The notes under the pieces were generated by a model. That model was given only the letters and a program-made list of their open reading frames with translations. It was not told the DNA's origin and did no database searches. The position numbers were made by a program, and so were the translations under genes. A stretch of 64,000 bases of DNA from Papaver somniferum (taxonomy: Eukaryota; Streptophyta; Magnoliopsida; Ranunculales; Papaveraceae), in NCBI RefSeq assembly GCF_003573695.1, contig NC_039359.1, positions 76,584,783-76,648,782 of the forward strand. Direction: 5' to 3'. Each line of letters opens with the position of its first letter. Position 1 is the first letter of the stretch. Positions 1-9,312 of this stretch are shown here, piece after piece.

Positions 1-245
1 CCAACGGATTTTCAAGATTGTATCCGGGCCCGATCCGTAATCTGTTGGATTTCAAAAATTACATCCGTATCCAATCCATTAACGAACGGTCCGGACATCC
101 ATCCGCAAAAAAACGGTTGGTCCCGATTAATTCCGCGGATTACGGATAAAATGCTCACACCTAAATCCAACCCATGAAAATGCCGTGCCAGAGGCCTGAT
201 GTCGTACGTACGTCCAAAGTTGCACAACCTACTACAACATATCAA
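1..245. repeat. Degenerate ATCCG/CGGAT-rich repeat, possibly a hAT-type transposon end
   Basis: The first 170 bases repeat short ATCCG/CGGAT words on both strands (for example ATCCGTAATC and GGATTACGGAT) and finish with GCTCACACCTAAATCC. Clusters of this kind are common in subterminal regions of plant hAT-type elements, and a clearer relative lies at 57957-58140. The left end lies outside the window, so no terminal repeat pair or target duplication can be shown. The rest, up to about 540, is AT-rich intergenic DNA without a recognisable gene. Confidence 0.3.
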
Positions 246-660
246 AATAGCACAAAAAAAGTAAAATAAATAAATAATTGTATTCTTGAAGCATTATACG
301 CATCATAAATTGAACATAAACAGCCAGGATCATGCAGAACAGCAAATAAAACTCCATCTAGCGGCCAACATAATTTCCCCGCAAGAAAATAATTATATGA
401 AAAAACAATAAACTAAACCTTTTGTTTTTTTGTTACTCAGATTCGAACGCGAAACTTCTCGGTTGCTTAATCATACCAACAAAAGACTTGTACTTATTAT
501 CTGAAATCAAAAAATAACAAAAATATAAGGCAAATTTCTCGTGCTAATTCACATTTCTTTCTGGGGTTTTTCTCTCAAACAACTTTGAAGAGCAAAGAAG
601 AAGAAGGAGGAGGTCTTGTTGGACATAGTGAGGAGTCTGACTTCAATCAGATCACAGAGA

Positions 661-3600
661 ATGTCTTCTCCAGCAGAGTAAGCTTCTATTTCATAATTAG
701 GGTTTTAATCTGATGTTCTGATGATCAGGAATTAAGGGTTTGTTTCTTTTTCTTTTTTTTTTTTGGTTTATAATTTTAAAGCTTTTGATTGCCCTAAGAA
801 CATAGTTACAACAAGGTGATAGTGTCGATTGACAGAGGTTATGTATTCAGTTAGCAAATCCAGTTGTGGGTTTGAACGACAATGCTTAGGTTGATTATAA
901 GTATTTGTGGTTGCGAAATTTGAAACCCTAGTTTTAGTTGAGTTTATGAAATCAGGTATAGATTGCTGTTGATGATCAACAATGGAACAGTGTTTGAAAG
1001 TATGGAGTATGATTAAAAACTGAATTTGTTCTCTGGGGCTCGTATGTAATGAGTTTTTGTGGAGGATTGGTATGTCAACAATGATTTTTGAAAAATATCA
1101 GTATGTGGGTTTATCATTCTATATCCTTTGGTTATGTCAACAATAGGAAATCCAGTATACACCTTCGTTAGAGGAGATGAAGCCACCTTGCAACTAGTAT
1201 ATTTAAAATCTGACTCTAAATTGTTATTGATGGTGATGGAGCTGTCATGGAGTAAATTCAATCTGGTGGCCGATTTTTGGGAGGGAGGCTTCATGCCCAA
1301 CTCAAGCCGACTAGTTTTAGATGGTTTATCTCATTGATATGCTGCACATCGTTTCCGATTGGGGGAATTTATGGAGCACTTTATGTGCAATGCTTTGCTC
1401 CCTGAGGTTATTGTTTTTGTACTTATAAACATAGATCCTCTGCTGACGAACAACTGCATGGAAACCCATACAGAGGTTTCTTGGCTCTCATCTAAGTACC
1501 ATGTTAATGTAGTGAACTTTTATGTTTGATTTGACTGTCATTGTTATCCTTGTTACAAAAGAAATATTTATAAGGGAAACTTATTGAAGTCGTGGTGATG
1601 ATGCATATTATTGTTGGGTTGGAAAATAGTGAATCCCTTTATGTTATGCGTGCTTTGCTGACACCTTCTTGCCATGTATGTTTTGCTTTTTCAGATACTA
1701 TAATTCACTCCCACCTATAACCAAAGCTTATGGGACCATCTGTTTGGCGGCTACTACTTTATCTCAGTTGGGACTGCTTAGCCCTGCATTTATTGCACTG
1801 TTTTATCCAGAAGTTTGGCGGCTTCAGGTACAATTGTTGTCTCTTCTCAATTTTCCAGACATTTACTGAAGTAAGCTCTTAGTACTAATGTCATAAGACT
1901 GATACATGGTGGTATATGGGCATCCATCCCCATTTTTTCCAACATCTGAGAATCTCCATCACTTTCATGTGGTTAAATGACTAAGTAATAGCTGAGTGCT
2001 TCGGTTAATTTCAAATGGCGAGCATACATGCTTTTAGTTACCTTAGTGCTCATAGTTCTTCTCAACCCAAAAGTCAATCTTTACGATCTGCTTTTCCCTT
2101 TTATATATGTTCATGTTGTTCATCTACCCTTACAAATTTTGTTATATTTGACCACAGGTGTGGAGACTGGTGACAAATTTCTTTTATCTTGGGCATTTTT
2201 CGATTAATTTTGGGATTCGTCTCTTAATGATGTAAGTTAATACGTTTCCACCATCAGATTCTTATGTCTTTAAATGCAAATACTATGTCTTTCCTCTATT
2301 AAGGATAGCTACCTTAGTTACAAAGGAAGTCAAGTATTGGTGAATCTATAATACTGATGGACTGCCATTGTAAATTGTAATTCTGTAGAGCAAGATATGG
2401 GGTCCAGCTAGAGCAAGGTCCATATGCACGGCGTACTGCAGATTTTCTTTGGATGATGATATTCGGTTCCTTGTCATTACTGGTATGTGTTGTGTCTCCA
2501 CCTTTGTATTTCGTATTTTTACCATTTACCTTATCTTCGAACACCCGTTTTCATTCTCTCTTACCAAAGTAATTTTATCCACTTACTTTTTCTTGATTGT
2601 TAGGTATTATCCCTCATTCCACCGTTCTGGAATCCTTTCCTTGGAATTTCTCTGGTATACATGCTTCTATATGTGTGGAGCAGAGAATTTCCAAATGCTC
2701 AAATCAGTCTCTACGGTCTTGTGACTCTCAAGGTAAGCTTGATCTGCCTCATTTAATATTTTCGTCATATGCATATAGATTAGTTAGATAACAATTACAA
2801 GTAAGGAAAAGTAAAAAATGACAACTAGGTTGCTATGAAGTACATCATACGCTGATGTTGCATGTTTACTTATTTTGACCGTCTTTTCAGGCATTTTATC
2901 TTCCGTGGGCAATGCTCGGTATGGATGTTATCTTTGGTGCGCCGCTCATGCCCGATCTGCTGGGTATCATAGCAGGGCATGTGTATTATTTCTTAACAGT
3001 TCTGCATCCACTTGCCAGCGGCAAAAACTATCTGAAGACTCCAAACTGGGTGTATCCTTTGACAAGTTTATGTTTCCACATCGGTTCCACGTCATTTTTT
3101 TCTCCTGTGTTATCCAACCTATATGCAAAATTAAGCCTATGATTCTCTTTCTTAAAGGTTATATTGTTAGGATCATGAACCGAGGTTAGGTAGCCAAGAA
3201 TTAGGTGAAATTCTTTCATGAAACTTGTGATAGTGCGGCTGATAAGGCTAATTTTAGGTTCAGAGAAAGGGGTAGAAGTGAAGGTTAAGAGTCAGTAAAG
3301 GTTTCTCCTGCAATATCAATCTGCATTTTAGGTGCAGTGCTGCTTTCTCCTGTAATACCAATCTGTTGTTTTCCATTGATGATCTTTTTATGCATTGTTT
3401 GATCAGTAAAGGTTTTATGGGTTACCCAATGTAAATGCAAAATGAAATAACATGATTCTAGATTTTCTTCGAGGTTATACAGGTAGGATCATTAACCAAG
3501 TTCAGGTATTCAATGAATAGGTGAAGTACTTTTGTAGCACATATGCTGTGACAGTGTCTCTGACAAGGTTAATTTTAGGTTCAAGAAAGGGGTAAAAGTA

Positions 3601-3882
3601 AAAGCTTAGAGTCTTGCTGCTTTCTCCCGCAATAATGCAATATCAATCTGTTGCTTTCCATTTATGATTTTTTTCAGCATTGTTCGTTAAGTAAATTCTT
3701 TATATACTGCATATCTTCCCTTTTCTCTGCATTATCCTTAACTTGTAAATGATAGGCACAATATCGTGAGACGATGGAGCATCGGTCATCAAGCATATGG
3801 CAATACCGGCCAACCTACTCAGCCACGTGAAAGAACAGCTGGTACAGTTTTCAGAGGAAGAAGTCATCGGCTCACCGATTAA
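661..3882 (+). CDS. DER1: Derlin-1-like protein (DER1 family), 7 exons, 244 aa
   Basis: Derlins are ER-membrane rhomboid pseudoproteases that help retrotranslocate misfolded proteins for ERAD and recruit the Cdc48/p97 ATPase. Exons read as 661-677, 1695-1827, 2158-2231, 2389-2482, 2604-2732, 2891-3051 and 3756-3882. All junctions are GT-AG, the frame holds throughout and the total is 735 nt. The protein starts MSSPAEYYNSLPPITKAYGT, keeps the derlin WR motif (VWRLVTNFFYLG) and NFGIRLLM, and has the typical hydrophobic segments. It contains REFPNAQISLYGLVTLKAFY and DLLGIIAGHVYYFLTVLHP. The C-terminus FRGRSHRLTD fits the SHP box that binds Cdc48. Length is close to Arabidopsis DER1 (266 aa), with a shorter Gly-rich linker before the tail. 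Exon 1 codes only five full residues. A GA-rich stretch (about 588-615) probably lies in the 5' UTR. Broken copies of exons 6 and 7 lie downstream (6500-7975, 11460-11550). Confidence 0.93.
3155..3665 (+). repeat. Tandem duplication inside Derlin intron 6
   Basis: Two diverged copies of a roughly 200-bp segment lie head to tail within the last intron. Copy one runs from about 3168 (AGGATCATGAACCGAGG) to about 3365. Copy two runs from about 3484 (AGGATCATTAACCAAG) to about 3665. Both contain AATTTTAGGTTCA followed by AAAGGGGTA and end with the words TTTCTCC, GCAATATCAATCTG and TTTCCATT. The same words reappear at 6720-6888 and 7640-7825, which shows that this intron was copied along with the exon 6 fragments there. 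Confidence 0.7.
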
Positions 3883-4226
3883 ATGCACCATCCTTCAATT
3901 CTCCATTATCAGAATGTCTTTAGCTATCTCAATGTTTTCTCGCTAAGACAATGGAAGAAGAAAAACCATGACGAAAAATGATAGGAACTGCTTTCTTGGA
4001 GATGGGGTTGCTGAAATCAGAAACTAATACTAGATGATTTTTTTGTTGTTAAACTCTTGAAACCCTCTCTTGGTATTACTACTACTACTAACTAGCTCAC
4101 CAAAGCTTGTTCAGTTGTTACATTATATCTCCCAAATCTTCAAAGAGTTCAAGAATTTTTTTTAACATCTATGAATTTTGCCATGTACTTTTAAATTCAG
4201 CCATTATATAGTGCTAAAAAATCTAA

Positions 4227-4327
4227 TACTCCATCCGTTTCATGAAAGTGATTGTGGAGAAGTGGCCCATGGCCCTCTAACTTTTGACAAAACTGAAAGT
4301 ATCATTTTTTCTGAAACGAAGGTAGTA
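4227..4327. mobile_element. Stowaway-type MITE (about 97 bp)
   Basis: The terminal inverted repeats read CTCCATCCGTTTC on the left and GAAACGAAGGTAG on the right, flanked by TA on both sides. This is the Stowaway/Tc1-mariner pattern (CTCCCTCCGTTTC termini, TA target). It lies between the Derlin and L1-domain genes, about 230 bp before the latter's start codon. A second member is at 41058-41157. Confidence 0.75.
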
Positions 4328-4503
4328 TATTGAGCAAGGGTTTAGAACAAATTCATCTAGTTAATAGGGTAACCTCACAAAATTCGCCATTTTTCTTACA
4401 CCCCCTGAAACGTTAATTTTCTTAAGTTTGAGCCCACTAACTTAAGAAAATACCCCCAACTTAAAAAGGAGATTTTTCTAGGGTTTTAGGTCAGAAACAC
4501 TTA

Positions 4504-4528
4504 TTTCTTCTTCTTCTTCTTCTTCTTC
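4504..4528 (+). repeat. (TTC)n microsatellite in the 5' UTR of the L1-domain gene
   Basis: A run of about eight TTC units lies 30 bp upstream of the start codon at 4559. Pyrimidine-rich 5' UTRs are common in plant ribosome-biogenesis genes, but nothing here proves a regulatory role. Confidence 0.6.
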
Positions 4529-4558
4529 ACAGAGCCTCCTCCGCCTCTCTCTCAAAAA

Positions 4559-6037
4559 ATGTCCTCTTCTACAACAACCCTTTCTTCCTCCGAACCAGAA
4601 ATCCCTCCTAAACCACTCAATCCATCAAGGGTTGCTCCTGAAACCATTGGAAGAGCAGTAGAAGCTCTAAAAAAATGGAACAAAACAAGATCAAAAGATG
4701 AAACACCACAACTCATAGAACAAGAGGAGTTCTTATATCTTGTACTAACCCTAAAGAAAATCCCATCTAATGGCCGAACAAATCCATACAAAATCCTATT
4801 ATCTCATTCACTTCACCCATCTGATTCTACTGAAGAACATTGTTTAATCATTGATGACCGTTCTAAATCAACTCTCACATCTGAAGCTGCTAAGAAGAAA
4901 ATCGCAGAGGAAAATATACCAATCTCTAAAGTCCTCAAGCTTTCGAAGCTCAAGACTGATTATCGACCTTTCGAAGCGAAACGAAAGCTTTGTGATTCTT
5001 ATGATTTTTTCTTTGCAGATAAAAGGGTTATCCCATTGCTTCCAAAGCTATTAGGTAAGCAATTTTTCAAGAAGAAGAAAATTCCTGTTCCTATTGAATT
5101 GACACATAAGAATTGGAAACAACAGATTGAGAATGCTTGTAGCTCAGCTCTATTCTATTTGAGAACTGGTACTTGTAGTGTTATTAAAATTGCTAGGGTT
5201 TCTATGGAAAATGATGAAATTGTTGAGAATGTTGCCGCTGCGATTGATGGTGTTGTAGAGATTGTTCCTAAGAAATGGGCGAATGTTCGTTCATTTCATT
5301 TGAAAATGTCTGAGTCTTTAGCATTACCTGTTTATCAAGCTGTTCCTGATTTGGGTTTGAAAATTGAGGGTTTGAAGAAGGTTGAGGAATTGGAAGAGAA
5401 GGAATCGGTGGAGGAAGGTGGAGATGAAAAGGAGGTGAAAGAGAAGAAGATTACACCTGCGAAGAATAAAGGGTCTAAGAAGGGAAGAATTCATGAAGTT
5501 AGGTATATGGATGATGATATTGGTGAAGCTTTGGATAATTTATCTGATGAGGAGGGGAATGAAATTGCTGAATTGGATGCTAAATTGGTGGGTAAGAAGA
5601 GAAAGAAGGTAGGAAGTTCGAAAAAAGAGAAAGTTGTTGACGAGGAGAAGAAACCAAACAAGTCCTCTAAGGTGAAGAAGGTGGCAATTGTGAAGCAGGA
5701 TGATCTTGGTGAAGCTTTGGATAATTTATCCGATGAGGAGGAGAATGAAAATGCTGAATTGGATGCTAAATTGGTGGGTAAGAAGAAAAGGAAGATGGGA
5801 AGTTCGAAAAAAGAGAAAGTTTTTGATGAGGAGAAGAAACCAAACAAGTCCTCTAAGGTGAAGAAGGTTGCAATCGTGAAGCAGGATGATGGAGATGTCG
5901 AGAATGAAGTTGCGGATGATGTCTCTCTTTCTAGTGGATCCAAGAAGAGGAAGAAGAAAACTAGTAAAATTGACAAGCCTGAGAGTGGGGAATTGAAGGC
6001 GAAGGTTAAGAAGAGCAAGAGAACAACAAAAGCTTGA
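4559..6037 (+). CDS. Ribosomal L1 domain-containing protein (RSL1D1/Utp30-like), 492 aa, intronless
   Basis: An uninterrupted frame codes an L1-fold domain at about residues 28-260, including KRVIPLLPKLLGKQFFKKKK, IPVPIELTHKNWKQQIENA and GVVEIVPKKWANVRSFHLKM. The layout matches RSL1D1/Cic1/Utp30-type nucleolar proteins, which bind pre-rRNA and act in ribosome assembly. The C-terminal 200 residues are low-complexity Lys/Glu with many nuclear or nucleolar targeting clusters (KKRKK, KKKRK). That part contains a 62-residue tandem duplication (5522-5893). The start follows a pyrimidine-rich leader and is the first ATG. The last 35 codons and the 3' UTR are copied again at 6889-7075. Family assignment is by fold and architecture; the exact orthologue is not certain. 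Confidence 0.85.
   Translation: MSSSTTTLSSSEPEIPPKPLNPSRVAPETIGRAVEALKKWNKTRSKDETPQLIEQEEFLYLVLTLKKIPSNGRTNPYKILLSHSLHPSDSTEEHCLIIDDRSKSTLTSEAAKKKIAEENIPISKVLKLSKLKTDYRPFEAKRKLCDSYDFFFADKRVIPLLPKLLGKQFFKKKKIPVPIELTHKNWKQQIENACSSALFYLRTGTCSVIKIARVSMENDEIVENVAAAIDGVVEIVPKKWANVRSFHLKMSESLALPVYQAVPDLGLKIEGLKKVEELEEKESVEEGGDEKEVKEKKITPAKNKGSKKGRIHEVRYMDDDIGEALDNLSDEEGNEIAELDAKLVGKKRKKVGSSKKEKVVDEEKKPNKSSKVKKVAIVKQDDLGEALDNLSDEEENENAELDAKLVGKKKRKMGSSKKEKVFDEEKKPNKSSKVKKVAIVKQDDGDVENEVADDVSLSSGSKKRKKKTSKIDKPESGELKAKVKKSKRTTKA
5508..5893 (+). repeat. 186-bp (62-aa) in-frame tandem duplication in the L1-domain gene
   Basis: GGTGAAGCTTTGGATAA occurs at 5522 and again at 5708, and the following 180 bp are nearly identical. 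Each unit codes GEALDNLSDEE, then ELDAKLVGKK, then EEKKPNKSSKVKK and AIVKQDD. Only a few substitutions separate the units, which points to a recent in-frame expansion of the acidic/basic tail. Confidence 0.85.
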
Positions 6038-6499
6038 GATGTGTCTGGTTTTGTTTTGGTGAGATTTGAGACGACGAGCTTGCTGAGGAGATCCTCCTGC
6101 CATCTACACTTCTTTAAGGTCACATATGATTATGCGTGCAAGTCATTTTACTTGCAGTTTTTAAGTTTTAGTATTTTGTTGTGATGTTTTCTTTGCTTAA
6201 TCAAAACTCAATTGCTTTAGAGTAGATTTTTTTTGAATAGCATGATATGTGTGCCTGACGAATATCACTCTTTATGGTGCTGCAATTGAACTTACAATTA
6301 CCATTACTGGATGGAGGGTTTCTTATTCGTATATGCTTTTAGTCGGGAAACTTTGTTATGTTCTAAGTGGTGATCTTATAGGTTTCTACTTCGGAATTGT
6401 TGCTGTTATTAGATACCTATTTCATGTTACTTGTGTCTTTAGATTTTGGTTTCGTTCATATAAAAGATGTCACATACAATCAGAAGAATGATTTTCAGA

Positions 6500-6615
6500 T
6501 GTTATTTTTGGTGCCTGATCTGCTGGGTATCATAGCAGGGCGTCTGTATTATATGTTAACAGTGCTGCATCCACTTACCAGTGGCAGAAACATACTGAAG
6601 ACTCCAATCTGTGTG
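6500..6615 (+). pseudogene. Derlin exon 6 fragment (unit 1 copy)
   Basis: The sequence codes PDLLGIIAGRLYYMLTVLHP followed by LTSGRNILKTP, clearly Derlin exon 6, and ends at the old donor site before GTGTATAGC. The first part of the exon is deleted; only ATGTTATTTTTGGTGCC remains before PDLLG. No upstream exons are present, so it cannot make a Derlin. A 101-codon reading frame spans it by chance (from 6397). Confidence 0.85.
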
Positions 6616-6888
6616 TATAGCTTGACAATTTTCTGTTGCGACATCTCTTTCCATTTCGTTTTTTTCTCCTTAATGATTCAGTCTATATTAAGTCTATGAT
6701 TCAAACTTTTTGTAAAGGTTATATAGTTAGGAATTAGGATCATTAACAAAGGTTGGATAGCCAAAGATTAGGTGAAGTTCTTTCATGAGATTTGTATTAA
6801 GACTGTCTGAAAAGGTTTATTTTAGGTTCATAGAAAGGGGTAGAAGTGAAGGTTAGAGTCTTTCTGCTTTCCCCTGCAATATCAAGCT

Positions 6889-7075
6889 AGTGGATCCAAG
6901 AAGAGGAAGAAGAAAACTAGTAAAACTGACAAGTCTGAGAGTGGGGAGTTGAAGGCGAAGGTTAAGAAGAGCAAGAGAACAACAAAAGCTTGAGATATGT
7001 CTGGTTCTGTTTTGATGAGATTTGAGAGACGAGCTTGCTGAGGAGATCCTCCTGCCTGCCATCTAGACTACTTTA
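6889..7075 (+). pseudogene. Fragment of the L1-domain gene 3' end (unit 2 copy)
   Basis: This repeats codons for SGSKKRKKKTSKTDKSESGE and the last residues up to the same TGA stop (about 6993), then the same 3' UTR. There is no start codon or L1 domain upstream. It is a dead copy produced by the tandem duplication. Confidence 0.85.
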
Positions 7076-7424
7076 AAATCAAGTATGGAAGTCTTTTTAC
7101 TTGCAGTTTTTAAGTTTTAGTATTTTGTTGTGATGTTTTCTTTGCTTAATCAAAACTCAATTGCTTTACATTAGATTATTTTTAACATGATTCGTGTGCC
7201 TTACGAATATCACTCTTTATAGTGCTGCAATTTAACTTCCAATAACATGACTGGATAGAGGGTGTCTTATTCATATATATGCTTTCAGTCAAGTGGTGAT
7301 CTTATCGGTTTCTACTTCGGAGTTGTTGCTGTTATTAGATATCTATTTCTTGTTACTTGTGTCTTGATATTTAGATTTTGATTTCATTCATCTGAAAGAT
7401 GTCACATATATTCAGAGATGGCCT

Positions 7425-7565
7425 CCTAAATTTTGGATGCTATTTTTGGTTTGCCGCTAATGCCCAATCTGCTGGGTATCATAGCAGGGCATCAGTATTA
7501 TTTCTTAACAGTTCTGCATCCACTTGCTAGCGGCAGAAACTATCTGAACTGTGTGTATCCTTTGG
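7425..7565 (+). pseudogene. Derlin exon 6 fragment (unit 2 copy)
   Basis: It codes LDAIFGLPLMPNLLGIIAGH, then QYYFLTVLHPLASGRNYL, and then skips the KTP residues and runs into the old donor region. It is longer than the unit 1 copy, so unit 1 probably lost part of the exon after duplication. Confidence 0.85.
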
Positions 7566-7854
7566 CAATTTTCTGTTTCCACATCCATTCCACTTCATCT
7601 AATATATGTGCAAAATGAAGCCTGTGATTTGAAGTTTTCTTTAAAGGTAATACAGTTAGGATCATGAACCAAGGTTAGGTAGTAGGTGAAGTTCTTCCAT
7701 GGGACTTGTGTTGTGACAGTGTGTGTGTCTGACGACGAGCTTAATTTTAGACTCAGAGACGGGTAGAACTAAAGTATAGAGTCTTGCTGCTTTCTCCTGC
7801 AATATCAATCTGTTGTTTTCCATAATCTTGTTCTACATCGTTGGTTAAGTAAAT

Positions 7855-8045
7855 GCTTTATCTATAAGTATATGGCAATAGTGGCTAACCCACTCGCAAT
7901 GTGACTGGGCAACTAGTGTAGCGTTTAGAGGAAGAAGTTATCGGCTCAGCGAATAAAATGTACCATCCTTTCTCCATTGTCAAAGTGTAGCTATCTTTTT
8001 TTCGTTTAGTATAATAGTGGAAGATGAAATCCGTGAAAAAATGAT
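7855..8045 (+). pseudogene. Derlin exon 7 / 3' UTR fragment
   Basis: The segment AAGTATATGGCAATAGTGGC through GGAAGAAGTTATCGGCTCAG matches the last Derlin coding exon (3791-3882) with indels and stops. It is followed by a degraded copy of the Derlin 3' UTR (ATGTACCATCCTTTCTCCATTGTC, and GTGAAAAAATGATAGG near 8035). Together with 7425-7808 it is a truncated second Derlin 3' half. Confidence 0.8.
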
Positions 8046-9312
8046 AGGGGTGCTTTAAAAAGGAATTATGGTTTGGAGAAGCTCGTTTTTTATTGTTCGG
8101 TAGAGTTAACTTCTATTTTGCTAGTTGATCTTTGCTTCTGTAGATGTGCAGAAATGTTGAAAGAGACATTCGGTTTGATGTTTTCTCTTTATTGTTGCTT
8201 GTCTATGTAAAAGTGGTTACTTATCCTGGTCTCTTTCTGCATTATGTAGTTTAGTCCATTTCAGAGAACATTGGACAGTTCTGAATATTCAATTTTGCCT
8301 GCTGTTGTGTCTCTTCTAACTGGACTAGGTGCTCCTATTCATGTAGCTAGACACAATCTAGGAGGTTCTGATCAACTGGGGCTGTTATCTTAGCTTGGTG
8401 AAACAAGTCTGGGACATTAAAAGTCCTCAATTCTGCACGATAGTATTCATTCAAAAAATGTAGTATTGGAAGCTCGAGCTTTCAAACCCCTTTTACGATA
8501 TAACTTCTTTAAAGTAATACTCGATAATATAATATTTTCAGTTAAAATAATATGATTTTTTAGTCCCAATTCAGACCCTTAGTGCTAAAATAAGAAATTC
8601 GATAAAATCATAAAAATAATATATTATAAAAGTTCTTCTTAAACAATAAAAGGTCCCAAATAATATATAAAATAAAATTTTTACAATAAATAAAAAACAA
8701 ATTTCATATATATTAACTTTTTCCAGAATCAAGTAGATTTCTCCCCTAAAGTTAATAATATTAACTTTTTCCAGAATCAATTCTTGTTGCAAGCACGTTG
8801 AAGTGTGATTGATACTTAGAATACTTGTATTTGTATTATAATTAGTCAATAATTAAATATCTTTACAAAATTAATTGATATAGTATTACAATCTACAATC
8901 TGGACCAAAAAAGTATTTTATAAAATCATAATATATTATTTAAATATAAAATAATAAATTTTCTTGGTCCCGGTGTATTATGTCAAGGAAGCTATACTGT
9001 ACTGTGTAGTAGCTGTTCTTTCGTTTTCCAGCTGATGTCTGCAACTGCGGTAAGCTTCCTCCACATATCGTAATTAGTAGAGTATGTGCATAAATCCTGA
9101 AAGAGATGGTGGGTTTACATTTCAACTATAACGAAGAGTCAAAATTTCTAACCTATATCTCATCTTTGAATAGCAAATTGGTTGGTTGAGCATTAACGAA
9201 GACTTTCTGCGTTGACAGGAAAATTCATATTTGCTTCTGCACAGATTAAACTTCAGATTTCGATTCTTTCTTCGTGAGGAAATTTCTTTATTCTTTGTAT
9301 ACTTCGTTAAAA
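8046..9312. other. Intergenic, AT-rich; upstream region of the RPW8-kinase gene
   Basis: No supported gene was seen. From 8540 to 8960 the sequence is very AT-rich. TATTAACTTTTTCCAGAATC occurs twice (about 8708 and 8759), a short direct repeat. The final 200 bp before 9313 hold the likely promoter and leader of the RPW8-kinase gene. An in-frame upstream ATG exists at 9274. Confidence 0.4.

Larger units (their letters stand above)
5933..7808 (+). repeat. Tandem segmental duplication (956 bp + about 920 bp) of the L1-gene 3' end with Derlin fragments
   Basis: Unit 1 (5933-6888) starts at AGTGGATCCAAGAAGAGG inside the last codons of the L1-domain gene. It runs through its 3' UTR (TTTTTAAGTTTTAGTATTTTG), a spacer (TACGAATATCACTCTTTAT-like) and a Derlin exon 6 / intron 6 remnant ending TGCAATATCAA. 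Unit 2 (6889-7808) repeats the same order at a spacing of 956 bp. The junction TATCAA/GCTAGTGGATCC joins Derlin-intron sequence directly to L1 coding sequence. Derlin 3' sequence must therefore already have been placed downstream of the L1 gene before this block was doubled. Confidence 0.85.

Noticed and set aside
5491..6123. 210-codon minus-strand frame opposite the L1-domain gene
   Set aside because: It is the complement of Lys/Glu-rich codons (giving Phe/Leu/Ser) and includes the tandem repeat; the plus-strand gene explains it.
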